64,000 bases of DNA from Ruegeria sp. EL01. GTDB taxonomy: Bacteria > Pseudomonadota > Alphaproteobacteria > Rhodobacterales > Rhodobacteraceae. The position numbers and the translations under genes are program-made. The first letter of the stretch is position 1; every line of letters starts with the position of its first letter. This document shows positions 43,267-51,507 of this stretch, piece by piece. The DNA lies in the NCBI RefSeq assembly GCF_900313035.1, contig NZ_OMPS01000004.1, positions 88,098 through 152,097 of the forward strand. The letters are read 5' to 3'. Below the pieces are notes generated by a model. The model saw nothing but the letters and a program-made list of their open reading frames with translations, was not told the DNA's origin and did no database searches.

Positions 43267-44166
43267 CTATGGGGCGGGCGCTTGGCCAAGTTGGGTTTGC
43301 AGCCAGCTGCGGAAGGATTTGAGTGGTTCTGACTCGGCTTTTCCCTTTGGCCAAACCAGATAGTAATCACCCAGGCTGACCTCGGGCCCGTCCCAGGCCA
43401 GCGCCAGGCGATCGTTCTTTAGGTCTTCGGCCACCAGGTAGCTGGGAAACAGTCCGACGCCTAATCCATGAATGGTGGCCTGTATCATGGTTGAAAACTG
43501 ATCGAACAGCATGCCTTGCAACCCTTTGATCGGATGGCCCTGCGCGGCGAACCACCGCTCCCACCCGTCAGGCCGTGTTTCAATGTGCAACAGGGGGGCA
43601 TTGGTCAGCCATTCGATGCTTTCGGCGCGGTCCGGCAGCACAGACGGGGCGCAGACCGGTAAGACCTCTTCATGCATGATCTGCATGTAGTTCACCCCGC
43701 TCCAGTTTTGTTGGCCAAAGTGGAAGGCTGCGTCAAAGGGTTCGGTGTCGAAATCGAACCGTCGCAGGCGCGTATTCAGGTTTACTGTCACTTCCGGGTG
43801 GCGGCGGGCGAAATCCTGAAGCTTTGGGGCCAGCCAGTGCATGCCAAAGGCGGGAAGGATCGACAGGTGTAGCGATCCGCCTGTCGGGTTTGCCTTTAGC
43901 TTCAGGGATGCTTGCGCCAGTTGGTGTAAAGCTGCTCGTGCTGTCTGCACATAGTCTTTGGCGGCAGGGGTCAGGTTCAGCCGCATCTGGGTCCGCTGGA
44001 TCAGCTCGACCCCCAGCTGTTCCTCCATCGCCTTAAGCTGTCGGCTGATGGCACTTTGGGTCAGAGACAACTCCTCTGCCGCAGCCGAGGCGCTGCCAAG
44101 GCGGTCCACAGCCTCTAATGCCAGCAAGGACGAAATCGATGGAAGAAAGCGGCGGGGCGCAATCAT
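43267..44166 (-). CDS. LysR-family regulator divergent from the fused E1 gene
   Basis: A 299-residue LysR protein of the GcvA-like group: helix-turn-helix LEAVDRLGSASAAAEELSLTQSAISRQLKAME near residues 18-49, then LHLSILPAFGMHWLAPKL near 98-115. The ATG at 44166 follows GAGG by 9 bases and is chosen over in-frame starts upstream. It is divergent from the fused 2-oxoacid dehydrogenase gene (170-bp gap) and is the likely regulator of that operon. I found no clean T-N11-A palindrome in the gap. Confidence 0.88.
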   Translation of the reverse strand: MIAPRRFLPSISSLLALEAVDRLGSASAAAEELSLTQSAISRQLKAMEEQLGVELIQRTQMRLNLTPAAKDYVQTARAALHQLAQASLKLKANPTGGSLHLSILPAFGMHWLAPKLQDFARRHPEVTVNLNTRLRRFDFDTEPFDAAFHFGQQNWSGVNYMQIMHEEVLPVCAPSVLPDRAESIEWLTNAPLLHIETRPDGWERWFAAQGHPIKGLQGMLFDQFSTMIQATIHGLGVGLFPSYLVAEDLKNDRLALAWDGPEVSLGDYYLVWPKGKAESEPLKSFRSWLQTQLGQAPAP

Positions 44167-44336
44167 ATGACAAATCCTCATACCTTTGCGTCTGAATATC
44201 ACTGGAATTTTGCCGAGGCCAGCGAGATACAGGAATTGCGTGACCTGCACGCGATATCCGAGCATCATTTGTGTCGGTATCCCAGCCAAAGCGATAAATA
44301 CGGGGCCCGCCCCACTCAGACTGAAAAGGCCAAACC

Positions 44337-46529
44337 ATGGACCGCGCCCAGATCGTTCATGAGAATTTCCTGTCTCGTGTTGCCAAGGGCGACCTGCCCA
44401 GCGGCATGCCGCCTCAGACCGGTTTGAGCGCGACAGACGCGGTTTCGCTGTTCCGCTCCCAAGTGCTCAGCCGAGCGTTGGACCGTACCAGCCGGGCGAT
44501 GCAAAAGGCTGGGCAGGGGTTTTATACGATTGGATCGTCGGGGCATGAAGGCATGGCGGCGGTTGCCCACGCTCTGCGCCCGACGGATATCGCGTTTCTG
44601 CACTATCGCGATGCGGCCTTTCAAATCGCCCGGGCCGAACAGATGCCCGGACAGCAGATCGCCTGGGATATGTTGCTCAGTTTTGCTTGTTCCAAGGAAG
44701 ATCCCATATCCGGCGGTCGTCACAAGGTATTGGGATCCAAGGCGCTATACATCCCACCGCAGACCTCGACCATCGCCAGCCACTTGCCAAAGGCCGTTGG
44801 TGCGGCTTATTCGTTGGGTGCGGCGCGGCGTCATGATCCTGAGCATCGCGAATTGCCCGAGGATGGGATTGCGATGTGTTCCTTTGGCGACGCGTCGGCC
44901 AATCACTCAACGGCGCAGGGCGCGATCAACACCGCAGGTTGGACCAGTGTGCAATCCACACCCTTGCCACTGCTTTTTGTGTGCGAAGACAATGGCATTG
45001 GCATTTCGGTCAAAACACCGAAGGGTTGGATTCAGGCCTCGATGGAGCATCGACCGGGGATCAAGTATTTTCAGGCCAACGGTCTCGATATCTACGAAAC
45101 CTACGCGATTGCGCGACAGGCTGCCGACTATGTGCGCACACGCCGCAAACCGGCGTTCCTGCATCTGAAAACCGTGCGGCTCTATGGGCACGCGGGGGCA
45201 GATGTGCCGACAACCTATCTACAGAAATCCGAGGTCGAGGCGGATGAGGCCAATGATCCGCTTTTGCATTCCGTCCGCCTGTTGGATCAGGGAGGTGCTC
45301 TGACCCCGGATCGGGCGCTGAAGATCTACGACCAAACCTGCGCTCGCACTGACCGCATAGCAGCCGAGGCTGCAACCCGCCCGCACCTGACCAAGGCGCA
45401 AGAGGTCATGGCCAGTCTGATCCCGCCCAAGCGCGATTGCACGCCCACGAACGGCCCAAGGACCGAGGCCCGGGCCAAGGCGTTTGGTGGGGATTTGCGT
45501 GCGATGAATGATCCCCAACCCATGAGCCGTCTGATCAACTGGGCGCTCACCGATCTGATGCTGGAGCATGGCGAGATCGTCTGCATGGGCGAGGATGTGG
45601 GCCGCAAAGGCGGGGTCTACGGCGTGACGCAAAAGTTGCAGCAGCGGTTCGGGTCGGACAGGGTGATCGACACGCTGCTGGACGAGCAGTCCATCTTGGG
45701 TTTGGCGATTGGCATGGCGCACAACGGTTTCATTCCGGTGCCCGAAATCCAGTTTCTAGCCTATTTGCACAATGCCGAGGATCAGATCCGGGGCGAAGCT
45801 GCGACCCTACCGTTCTTCTCGAATGGGCAGTTTACCAACCCGATGGTTCTGCGGATTGCCGGGTTGGGATACCAAAAGGGCTTTGGTGGCCATTTCCACA
45901 ACGACAATTCACTTGCCGTCCTGCGCGATATTCCGGGGGTGATCATTGCCTGCCCCTCGACCGGATCGGACGCGGCGCAGATGCTGCGCGAATCTGTGCG
46001 GCTCGCGCGGGAAGAGCAGCGGGTGGTGGTGTTCCTTGAACCCATCGCGCTCTACCCCATGCGGGATCTGCACGGGGCACAGGATGGTGACTGGATGACA
46101 GCTTACCCGTCACCCGATCAAAGGATCGCATTGGGCGAAGTCGGCGTGCATGGCGACGGTACTGATCTGGCCATCGTGACCTATGGCAACGGGCACTACC
46201 TGTCGCAGCAAGCGCTACCAGAGCTGCAGGCCGTCGGGCTGAAAACCCGAGTTATCGATATGCGTTGGTTGGCCCCGCTGCCGGTCGACGCCCTGAGACG
46301 GGCGACAGAAGGCTGTAGACACGTTCTGATCGTCGATGAATGCCGCCAGACTGGCAGCCAATCCGAGGCGTTGATGACGTTTTTCTGTGAAGAAGATGCC
46401 CGCAAACCTGTCGCGCGTGTCGTAGCCGAAGACAGTTTCATCGCCACCGGTCCCGCCTACGCCGCGCCTCTGCCATCGAAAGACGATATCGTTTCGGCGG
46501 CCATCGCACTGACCGGAGCCAAGACATGA
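44337..46529 (+). CDS. fused alpha-beta E1 component of a 2-oxoacid dehydrogenase
   Basis: A 730-residue thiamine-diphosphate enzyme. Residues about 40-350 match the E1 alpha subunit, with the ThDP motif beginning at GDASANH (184-190) and ending at EDNGIGIS (217-224). Residues about 395-730 match the E1 beta subunit (MGEDVGRKGGVYGVT near 417-431, the HNDNSL stretch, and a transketolase C domain). Natural fusions of this kind occur in branched-chain or unusual 2-oxoacid dehydrogenases. No E2 or E3 gene is nearby, so the enzyme may borrow them or act as a decarboxylase or synthase. It overlaps the next gene by 4 bp. Confidence 0.88.
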   Translation: MDRAQIVHENFLSRVAKGDLPSGMPPQTGLSATDAVSLFRSQVLSRALDRTSRAMQKAGQGFYTIGSSGHEGMAAVAHALRPTDIAFLHYRDAAFQIARAEQMPGQQIAWDMLLSFACSKEDPISGGRHKVLGSKALYIPPQTSTIASHLPKAVGAAYSLGAARRHDPEHRELPEDGIAMCSFGDASANHSTAQGAINTAGWTSVQSTPLPLLFVCEDNGIGISVKTPKGWIQASMEHRPGIKYFQANGLDIYETYAIARQAADYVRTRRKPAFLHLKTVRLYGHAGADVPTTYLQKSEVEADEANDPLLHSVRLLDQGGALTPDRALKIYDQTCARTDRIAAEAATRPHLTKAQEVMASLIPPKRDCTPTNGPRTEARAKAFGGDLRAMNDPQPMSRLINWALTDLMLEHGEIVCMGEDVGRKGGVYGVTQKLQQRFGSDRVIDTLLDEQSILGLAIGMAHNGFIPVPEIQFLAYLHNAEDQIRGEAATLPFFSNGQFTNPMVLRIAGLGYQKGFGGHFHNDNSLAVLRDIPGVIIACPSTGSDAAQMLRESVRLAREEQRVVVFLEPIALYPMRDLHGAQDGDWMTAYPSPDQRIALGEVGVHGDGTDLAIVTYGNGHYLSQQALPELQAVGLKTRVIDMRWLAPLPVDALRRATEGCRHVLIVDECRQTGSQSEALMTFFCEEDARKPVARVVAEDSFIATGPAYAAPLPSKDDIVSAAIALTGAKT

Positions 46530-47560
46530 CCCGTACTGCCGTTGTGATCTGCCCCGGTCGGGGCACCTATAACAAACCTGAGCTGGGATATCTGCACCGG
46601 CATCATGCCGAACGCCTCTCGATGTTTCAGCGGTTTGACGCCATTCGGGCAGAGGCCGGTCAGGAAACGCTCACCAAGCTGGACAGGGCCAAACGGTTTA
46701 CGGTTGGCAAGTATTCCCGCGGTGACGTGGCCTCGCCATTGATCTATGCGGCCTCGCTGGCTGATGCGCAGGCACTGGCCGATGATATCGAGGTTGTGGC
46801 CGTTACCGGCAATTCCATGGGCTGGTACATCGCGCTCGCGGCGGCTGGTGCATTGAGCGATGAGAATGGGTTTCGTGTCGTCAATACCATGGGGACCTTG
46901 ATGCAGGATCATCTGATCGGCGGCCAACTGGTCTATCCCTTTAATGGCGACAGTTGGACCAACGATCCGGATCGAAAAGCTGCTTTGATCGAAGATGTGG
47001 CGCGTATTGACGCGATGGACGGCCATGATCTTGCGCTGTCGATCGAATTGGGCGGGATGTTGGTGCTGGCAGGGAACGAGGCGGGTTTGGCGGCATTTGA
47101 AGCCTCCCAACCATCGGTTCAGGATCGCTTTCCAATGCGTTTGCCAAACCACGCTGCGTTTCACACCCGGCTACAGGCACCTGTCGCGACTGAAGGTCGG
47201 GCGCGACTGGCCGCAGACCTTTTCGAACAACCCCAACATCCCCTAATTGACGGGCGCGGTAAGGTCTGGTGGCCAGACGCAAGCGATACCCATGCGTTGT
47301 GGGAATACACCTTGGGCCATCAGGTGACCGAGACCTATGATTTTACCCGCGCCGTGCAAACCGCCGCGCGCGAATTTGCGCCGGATCTGTTTATCGTGAC
47401 TGGTCCGGGGGCGACGCTGGGCGGCGCAGTTGCACAATCGCTGGTCCAGGCCGAATGGCGCGGCATGGCGAATAAATCTGCCTTTTTTGCACAACAAGAG
47501 GTGTCACCTATTTTGATTGCCATGGGTCGCGACGATCAAAGGTTTATTGCAACGGGATAG
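46526..47560 (+). CDS. FabD-like (malonyl-CoA:ACP transacylase-like) acyltransferase
   Basis: A 344-residue protein with an acyltransferase fold: nucleophile elbow GNSMG at residues 95-99 (Ser97) and a catalytic His candidate (His213) in NHAAFHTRL, matching the Ser/His pair of FabD. The start PGRGTYNKPELGYL replaces the usual PGQGSQ of FabD, and the middle has long insertions, so it is not the housekeeping FabD. Coupling to a fused E1 gene suggests that it moves an acyl group made from a 2-oxoacid. The acceptor is unknown, and no acyl-carrier-protein gene is seen nearby. Confidence 0.75.
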   Translation: MTRTAVVICPGRGTYNKPELGYLHRHHAERLSMFQRFDAIRAEAGQETLTKLDRAKRFTVGKYSRGDVASPLIYAASLADAQALADDIEVVAVTGNSMGWYIALAAAGALSDENGFRVVNTMGTLMQDHLIGGQLVYPFNGDSWTNDPDRKAALIEDVARIDAMDGHDLALSIELGGMLVLAGNEAGLAAFEASQPSVQDRFPMRLPNHAAFHTRLQAPVATEGRARLAADLFEQPQHPLIDGRGKVWWPDASDTHALWEYTLGHQVTETYDFTRAVQTAAREFAPDLFIVTGPGATLGGAVAQSLVQAEWRGMANKSAFFAQQEVSPILIAMGRDDQRFIATG

Positions 47561-47602
47561 AACCGGGCTAATGATCCCGGCGAAAATGCACCGAGGTTCA
47601 CA

Positions 47603-48874
47603 GTGAACACCCCCGAACACGCCTTGTGGCGCGACACTTGCAGCGAAACATTGAAGACGGCGTCCTTGTCAGTCGACCTGACGGTTGATCTGGCCGTCAT
47701 TGGTGGCGGCTATACGGGCTGCTCGGCGGCGCTTACGGCGGCAAAGGCAGGGGCGTCTGTCTGCCTGCTTGAGGCGCAAGACATCGGGCATGGTGGATCG
47801 GGTCGCAATGTTGGGCTGGTAAATGCGGGGCTATGGCTGCCGCCGGACACAATTCGATCGCATCTGGGGCAAGACGTTGGAGATCGTTTGATCGATCTTC
47901 TGGCCAAAGCCCCTTCGGACGTTTTTGCGTTGATCGATGTACATGGGATCACATGCGAACCGGTTCAGAACGGAACCCTGCATTGCGCGCATTCCGCATC
48001 TGGCTTTCGGGATCTTCAAACCCGGCACGCGCAACTTAGCGCAGCGGGGGCGCCGGTGGAACTTTTGCCCGCTGAAGCTGCGCATGCCCGAACCGGCAGC
48101 AAAACGTTTCACGGTGCGCTGTTCGATCCGCATGCGGGGACGATTCAACCTCTGGCCTACGTGGTCGGTCTGGCCCGGGCTGCGTCGGACGCAGGGGCGC
48201 AGGTATTCACGCAAAGTCCGGTGCAGGCCATACGGCATCAGAACGGGCATTGGGTTCTGACAACGCCGGGTGGTACGGTTCGGGCTAAGTCGGTCATTCA
48301 GGCCACAAACGCTTATCATCAGAGGTTGGAGGACACGGCACCCGCCTATGTGCCGGTTTACTACTTTCAATATGCCACCGCACCCCTGTCGCATAACCTG
48401 CGCGCCAGCATCCTTCCAAAAGGCGAGGGATGTTGGGACACCGGTTTGATCATGACCTCGTTCCGGTTGGATCAGGACGGGCGCATGATCATCGGGGGTA
48501 TGGGTGATTTGGCACATGCGGGGCGTGGGCCCCATTCTGCCTGGGTCAAACGCAAACTGGCACAGCTTTATCCTCAGCTATCGGATGAGTCTTTGGTACA
48601 AGGCTGGCATGGGCGCATTGCCATGACTTCGGATCACATTCCAAAGATTACCGAGATCGGACCAAATGCAATGTCTGCACACGGGTTTTCCGGTCGAGGT
48701 ATCGGGCCGGGAACAGTGTTCGGGCGATTGATGGCGGAGAGCCTGTTAAACGATGATCCATCCTGCTTGCCGGTGCCCGCGGTCCCAGAGCATCGCGAAA
48801 GCTGGGCAGGCTTACGCCGCGCCTATTTCGAAACCGGCGCGGCGTTGACACATCTTATCAAAGCCCGGATCTAA
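47603..48874 (+). CDS. DadA/PuuB-like FAD-dependent amine/amino-acid oxidoreductase
   Basis: A 423-residue protein with an FAD fold VIGGGYTGCSAALTAAKAG (near residues 32-50), a GHGGSGRNVGLVNAG segment typical of gamma-glutamylputrescine oxidases, and the late FSGRGIGPG motif. Members oxidise amines, N-methyl amino acids or D-amino acids. It starts with GTG after CCGAGG and lies 42 bp after the FabD-like gene on the same strand, so it is probably in the same operon. It may supply a 2-oxoacid for the fused E1 enzyme. Confidence 0.85.
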   Translation: MNTPEHALWRDTCSETLKTASLSVDLTVDLAVIGGGYTGCSAALTAAKAGASVCLLEAQDIGHGGSGRNVGLVNAGLWLPPDTIRSHLGQDVGDRLIDLLAKAPSDVFALIDVHGITCEPVQNGTLHCAHSASGFRDLQTRHAQLSAAGAPVELLPAEAAHARTGSKTFHGALFDPHAGTIQPLAYVVGLARAASDAGAQVFTQSPVQAIRHQNGHWVLTTPGGTVRAKSVIQATNAYHQRLEDTAPAYVPVYYFQYATAPLSHNLRASILPKGEGCWDTGLIMTSFRLDQDGRMIIGGMGDLAHAGRGPHSAWVKRKLAQLYPQLSDESLVQGWHGRIAMTSDHIPKITEIGPNAMSAHGFSGRGIGPGTVFGRLMAESLLNDDPSCLPVPAVPEHRESWAGLRRAYFETGAALTHLIKARI

Positions 48875-48878
48875 GCGG

Positions 48879-49586
48879 TCAAACAGAGCGGGTGATGCCA
48901 CCATCCACCCGGATATTCTGTCCGGTGATGTAACCGCCGCCCTCTGACGCCAGCATAGAAATGATCGAGGCGATCTCATCATAGCTGCGCCCGTAGCGTC
49001 CCATCGGGATGCGCGACCGAAACTCTTCTTTCTCGGGCAGGCTGTCGATGAAGCCGGGCAGCACGTTGTTCATCCGGATGTTCTCGGCAGCGTATTTGTC
49101 CGAAAACAGTTTGGTAAATGCGGCCAGCCCGGCGCGAAACACACCAGACGTCGGAAACACAGGGTCCGGTTCGAATGCGGCGAAGGTTGAGACGTTGATG
49201 ATCGCTCCGCCACCCTGTGCCTGCATGATCGGCGTCACCAGACGGGTCGGACGGACTGCATTCAAAAAGTAGACCTCCATGCCTTGATGCCAATCCTTAT
49301 CCGTCAATTCCAATACACCTGCGCGCGGCCCATGGCCTGCCGAGTTGACCAGCACATCAACTCTCCCCCAATGCGCCATGGCGGCATCCACCAACCCCTG
49401 AAGGTCATCATTGGACTGGTTCGATCCCGTCACGCCAACGCCGCCCAATTCTTGTGCAAGCGCCTCACCTTTGCCTGAGGAAGACAGAATGCCTACTTTG
49501 AAACCGTCAGTTGTCAACCGCCGTGCAGCGTCGGCGCCCATGCCGCTGCCGCCTGCTGTAATCAGGGCTACTTTTTCAGTCATCAT
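48879..49586 (-). CDS. SDR-family protein lacking the YxxxK catalytic pair
   Basis: A 235-residue SDR fold with a modified Rossmann motif (TAGGSGMG, residues 10-17), NSAG at 81-84 and a Ser at 133. Where YxxxK is expected the sequence reads SGVFR (Ser147...Arg151), so both catalytic residues are missing. The tail YITGQNIRVDGG is normal. It may act as a non-classical reductase or a structural or sensor subunit. ATG ATG gives two adjacent starts after GGAG. It is convergent with the oxidase gene and divergent from a LysR gene. Confidence 0.82.
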   Translation of the reverse strand: MMTEKVALITAGGSGMGADAARRLTTDGFKVGILSSSGKGEALAQELGGVGVTGSNQSNDDLQGLVDAAMAHWGRVDVLVNSAGHGPRAGVLELTDKDWHQGMEVYFLNAVRPTRLVTPIMQAQGGGAIINVSTFAAFEPDPVFPTSGVFRAGLAAFTKLFSDKYAAENIRMNNVLPGFIDSLPEKEEFRSRIPMGRYGRSYDEIASIISMLASEGGGYITGQNIRVDGGITRSV

Positions 49587-49661
49587 TTTGCTCCATCACT
49601 TATCCGCAATCAGGATGCGCCTTGGCTCCAGATTTGACCAATCAGTTCTTCTGCCTTAATG

Positions 49662-49678
49662 CTGTAGAAAATCTACAG
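49662..49678. promoter_or_regulatory. LysR-type operator palindrome CTGTAGA-N3-TCTACAG
   Basis: A perfect inverted repeat with 7-bp arms and 3-base centre, containing the T-N11-A core of LysR-type sites. It lies 10-26 bases before the ATG of the LysR gene at 49688 and within the 101-bp gap shared with the divergent SDR gene, so it may control both. Confidence 0.65.
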
Positions 49679-49687
49679 TGTGGTGCC

Positions 49688-50539
49688 ATGCCAGCCCTTC
49701 CCCCGCTCAATGCGCTGCGCGCTTTCGAGGCCTCGGCCCGACATCTGAACTTTCGCCTTGCTGCAGAAGAGCTTGGCGTCACTCAAGGGGCAGTTGCACA
49801 ACAGGTGCGCGGACTGGAGGCACGATTGGGCGAGCAGCTGTTTGACCGCCTTCCGCGCGGGCTGAACCTGACCGAGGCTGGGCGGCGTTTTCACTCACCC
49901 TTGCGCCGTGCCTTTCGATTGATCGAAGGCGCCGTTGATGAGTTTACACCCTATGCAAAGCTAACAATATCGGTCACTCCAAGCTTTGCCTCGAAATGGC
50001 TGGTGCCACGGTTGAATGATTTCACAGCTCGTCACCCTGATATCCAGGTTCAGGTTGATGCGCGTGAGAAACTTGCCGATTTCAACCGGGATGGCGTCGA
50101 TATTGCAGTCCGTCAAAGCCGCAAACCGCAGGAGAAAGATCTGCACGCGGTGCCGTTGTTTTCTTGCGAGTTCATGGTCGTCTGTAACCCAGAATTAGCG
50201 CAACGCGTGACAGCTGCCTCCGATCTGAGCCGGCATGTGTTGCTCAGCGACTCTCATGGTCTTTGGCCGCTGTTTCTCGAACGTGCGGGCGTGCAGGGTA
50301 AAACCCGAATGATGAACTTCAATCAAACCAGTCTGGCAATTGATGCAGCGGTATCTGGGCAGGGTCTGGCGCTTGCAAACGAAGCCCTCGTGAGGTCCGA
50401 GATTGCATCAGGGCGTCTGGTCTGCCCGCTGGATCAGATATTGGTCGATGACCTCAGCTTTTACGTTGTAATGCCTCGAAAGCCGCGCCAACCTGACCTG
50501 GTGGTCAAGATGCGGGATTGGTTGATCTCGCAGGTCTAA
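49688..50539 (+). CDS. LysR-family regulator (GcvA type)
   Basis: A 283-residue LysR protein with a GcvA-like start (LPPLNALRAFEASARHLNFRLAAEELGVTQGAVAQQVRGLE) and ISVTPSFASKWLVPRLNDF near residues 93-111. The ATG at 49688 gives a normal family N-terminus. An in-frame extension upstream would run through the palindrome and is rejected. It probably regulates the divergent SDR gene and itself. Its 3' end overlaps the convergent LysR gene by 4 bp. Confidence 0.87.
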   Translation: MPALPPLNALRAFEASARHLNFRLAAEELGVTQGAVAQQVRGLEARLGEQLFDRLPRGLNLTEAGRRFHSPLRRAFRLIEGAVDEFTPYAKLTISVTPSFASKWLVPRLNDFTARHPDIQVQVDAREKLADFNRDGVDIAVRQSRKPQEKDLHAVPLFSCEFMVVCNPELAQRVTAASDLSRHVLLSDSHGLWPLFLERAGVQGKTRMMNFNQTSLAIDAAVSGQGLALANEALVRSEIASGRLVCPLDQILVDDLSFYVVMPRKPRQPDLVVKMRDWLISQV

Positions 50540-51432
50540 AGGGCGACGACAATCTCCTCGATCTGAGCACGCAGCCATCGGTGGGCTGGATCATTCGCCG
50601 AGCGTTGGTGCCATATCATGTAGATCGAAACCGGATCACATTTGAACGGAAGCGGCGCGGCATCCAGTGACGCCAACGGGCCTTTTTTCATCAGTGCCGT
50701 GTCCGTCGAAATCAGCGTGCTGTTTTTCACAAAAGACGGTATCGCATTGAAATGGGGCAGGGTGACAATTGGCGCTCGGATCTGGCTTTGATCCACACCG
50801 CGCATCACAGCACGTGCGTTACGCCCGTCCGGAAACTGAACTTCGACATGGTCGCATTGACAGTAAGCCTGCCAGCTGTCCGGTGGCGCCCGCTTGGCGC
50901 CATCGTAGAACACCATCAGCGGGCTGGTAAGCAATCGCTTTTGCAGGATGTCGGGCCCATCCGGCGGCAACGGCGTCAGCATCAACTGGCACCGATCACT
51001 ACGCAGCAGATCGGGGTCCGGGACACCCGAGGGCATGAATTCCAGCCGCAACTGAATCCCTTTCGCCCGGTTTACCCGCAGCAATTCGGGAAAGATCAAC
51101 TCGCGCGGCATATCATTGGTCGCGATCCTGATGGCAATCTCTTCTGCCAGCGGGTCAAAGGGGCGTTCTTGAGTCAGGGCCCGCATTCCGTCCAGAACGC
51201 TTTGAGCAGGGTCCTTTAGGGACAGGGCGCGTTCGGTCGGGGTCAGTCCCTGACCTGACCGCACAAACAGCGGATCGCCCAGAAGCTGTCGGAGTTTTCC
51301 CAGTGTGTGGCTAATTGCTGATTGCGTCACCCCCAACCGGTCAGCCGCCTTGGAGACAGAGCTTTCTTCGAGGATAGTCAGGAATGTGCGCAGGACTTTT
51401 CCGTCCAGGTCGGTGAAATCAGTTTTGTTCAT
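50536..51432 (-). CDS. LysR-family regulator divergent from the reductive dehalogenase
   Basis: A 298-residue LysR protein of the NodD/LinR-like group: DLDGKVLRTFLTILEESSVSKAADRLGVTQSAISHTLGKLRQLLGDPLFVR at residues 8-58. Regulators with this DGKVL-type N-terminus often sense aromatic compounds. Its start lies 75 bp from the dehalogenase ATG, and the gap has the 10-bp palindrome ATTCATGAAT (51446-51455). It is therefore the likely inducer-responsive switch for dehalogenation. Confidence 0.87.
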   Translation of the reverse strand: MNKTDFTDLDGKVLRTFLTILEESSVSKAADRLGVTQSAISHTLGKLRQLLGDPLFVRSGQGLTPTERALSLKDPAQSVLDGMRALTQERPFDPLAEEIAIRIATNDMPRELIFPELLRVNRAKGIQLRLEFMPSGVPDPDLLRSDRCQLMLTPLPPDGPDILQKRLLTSPLMVFYDGAKRAPPDSWQAYCQCDHVEVQFPDGRNARAVMRGVDQSQIRAPIVTLPHFNAIPSFVKNSTLISTDTALMKKGPLASLDAAPLPFKCDPVSIYMIWHQRSANDPAHRWLRAQIEEIVVAL

Positions 51433-51507
51433 ATCGTCTATGATTATTCATGAATGGATTTGCTGTCCATGGCGGGGTAGGTGATCTTAAAGAACAGGAG
51501 GCGCACG

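Noticed and set aside
46526..47560. Housekeeping FabD
   Set aside because: N-terminal motif and length differ and the context is not a fatty-acid gene cluster.
51433..51507. Cobalamin riboswitch upstream of the dehalogenase
   Set aside because: The gap is only 75 bp and has no B12-box-like sequence.
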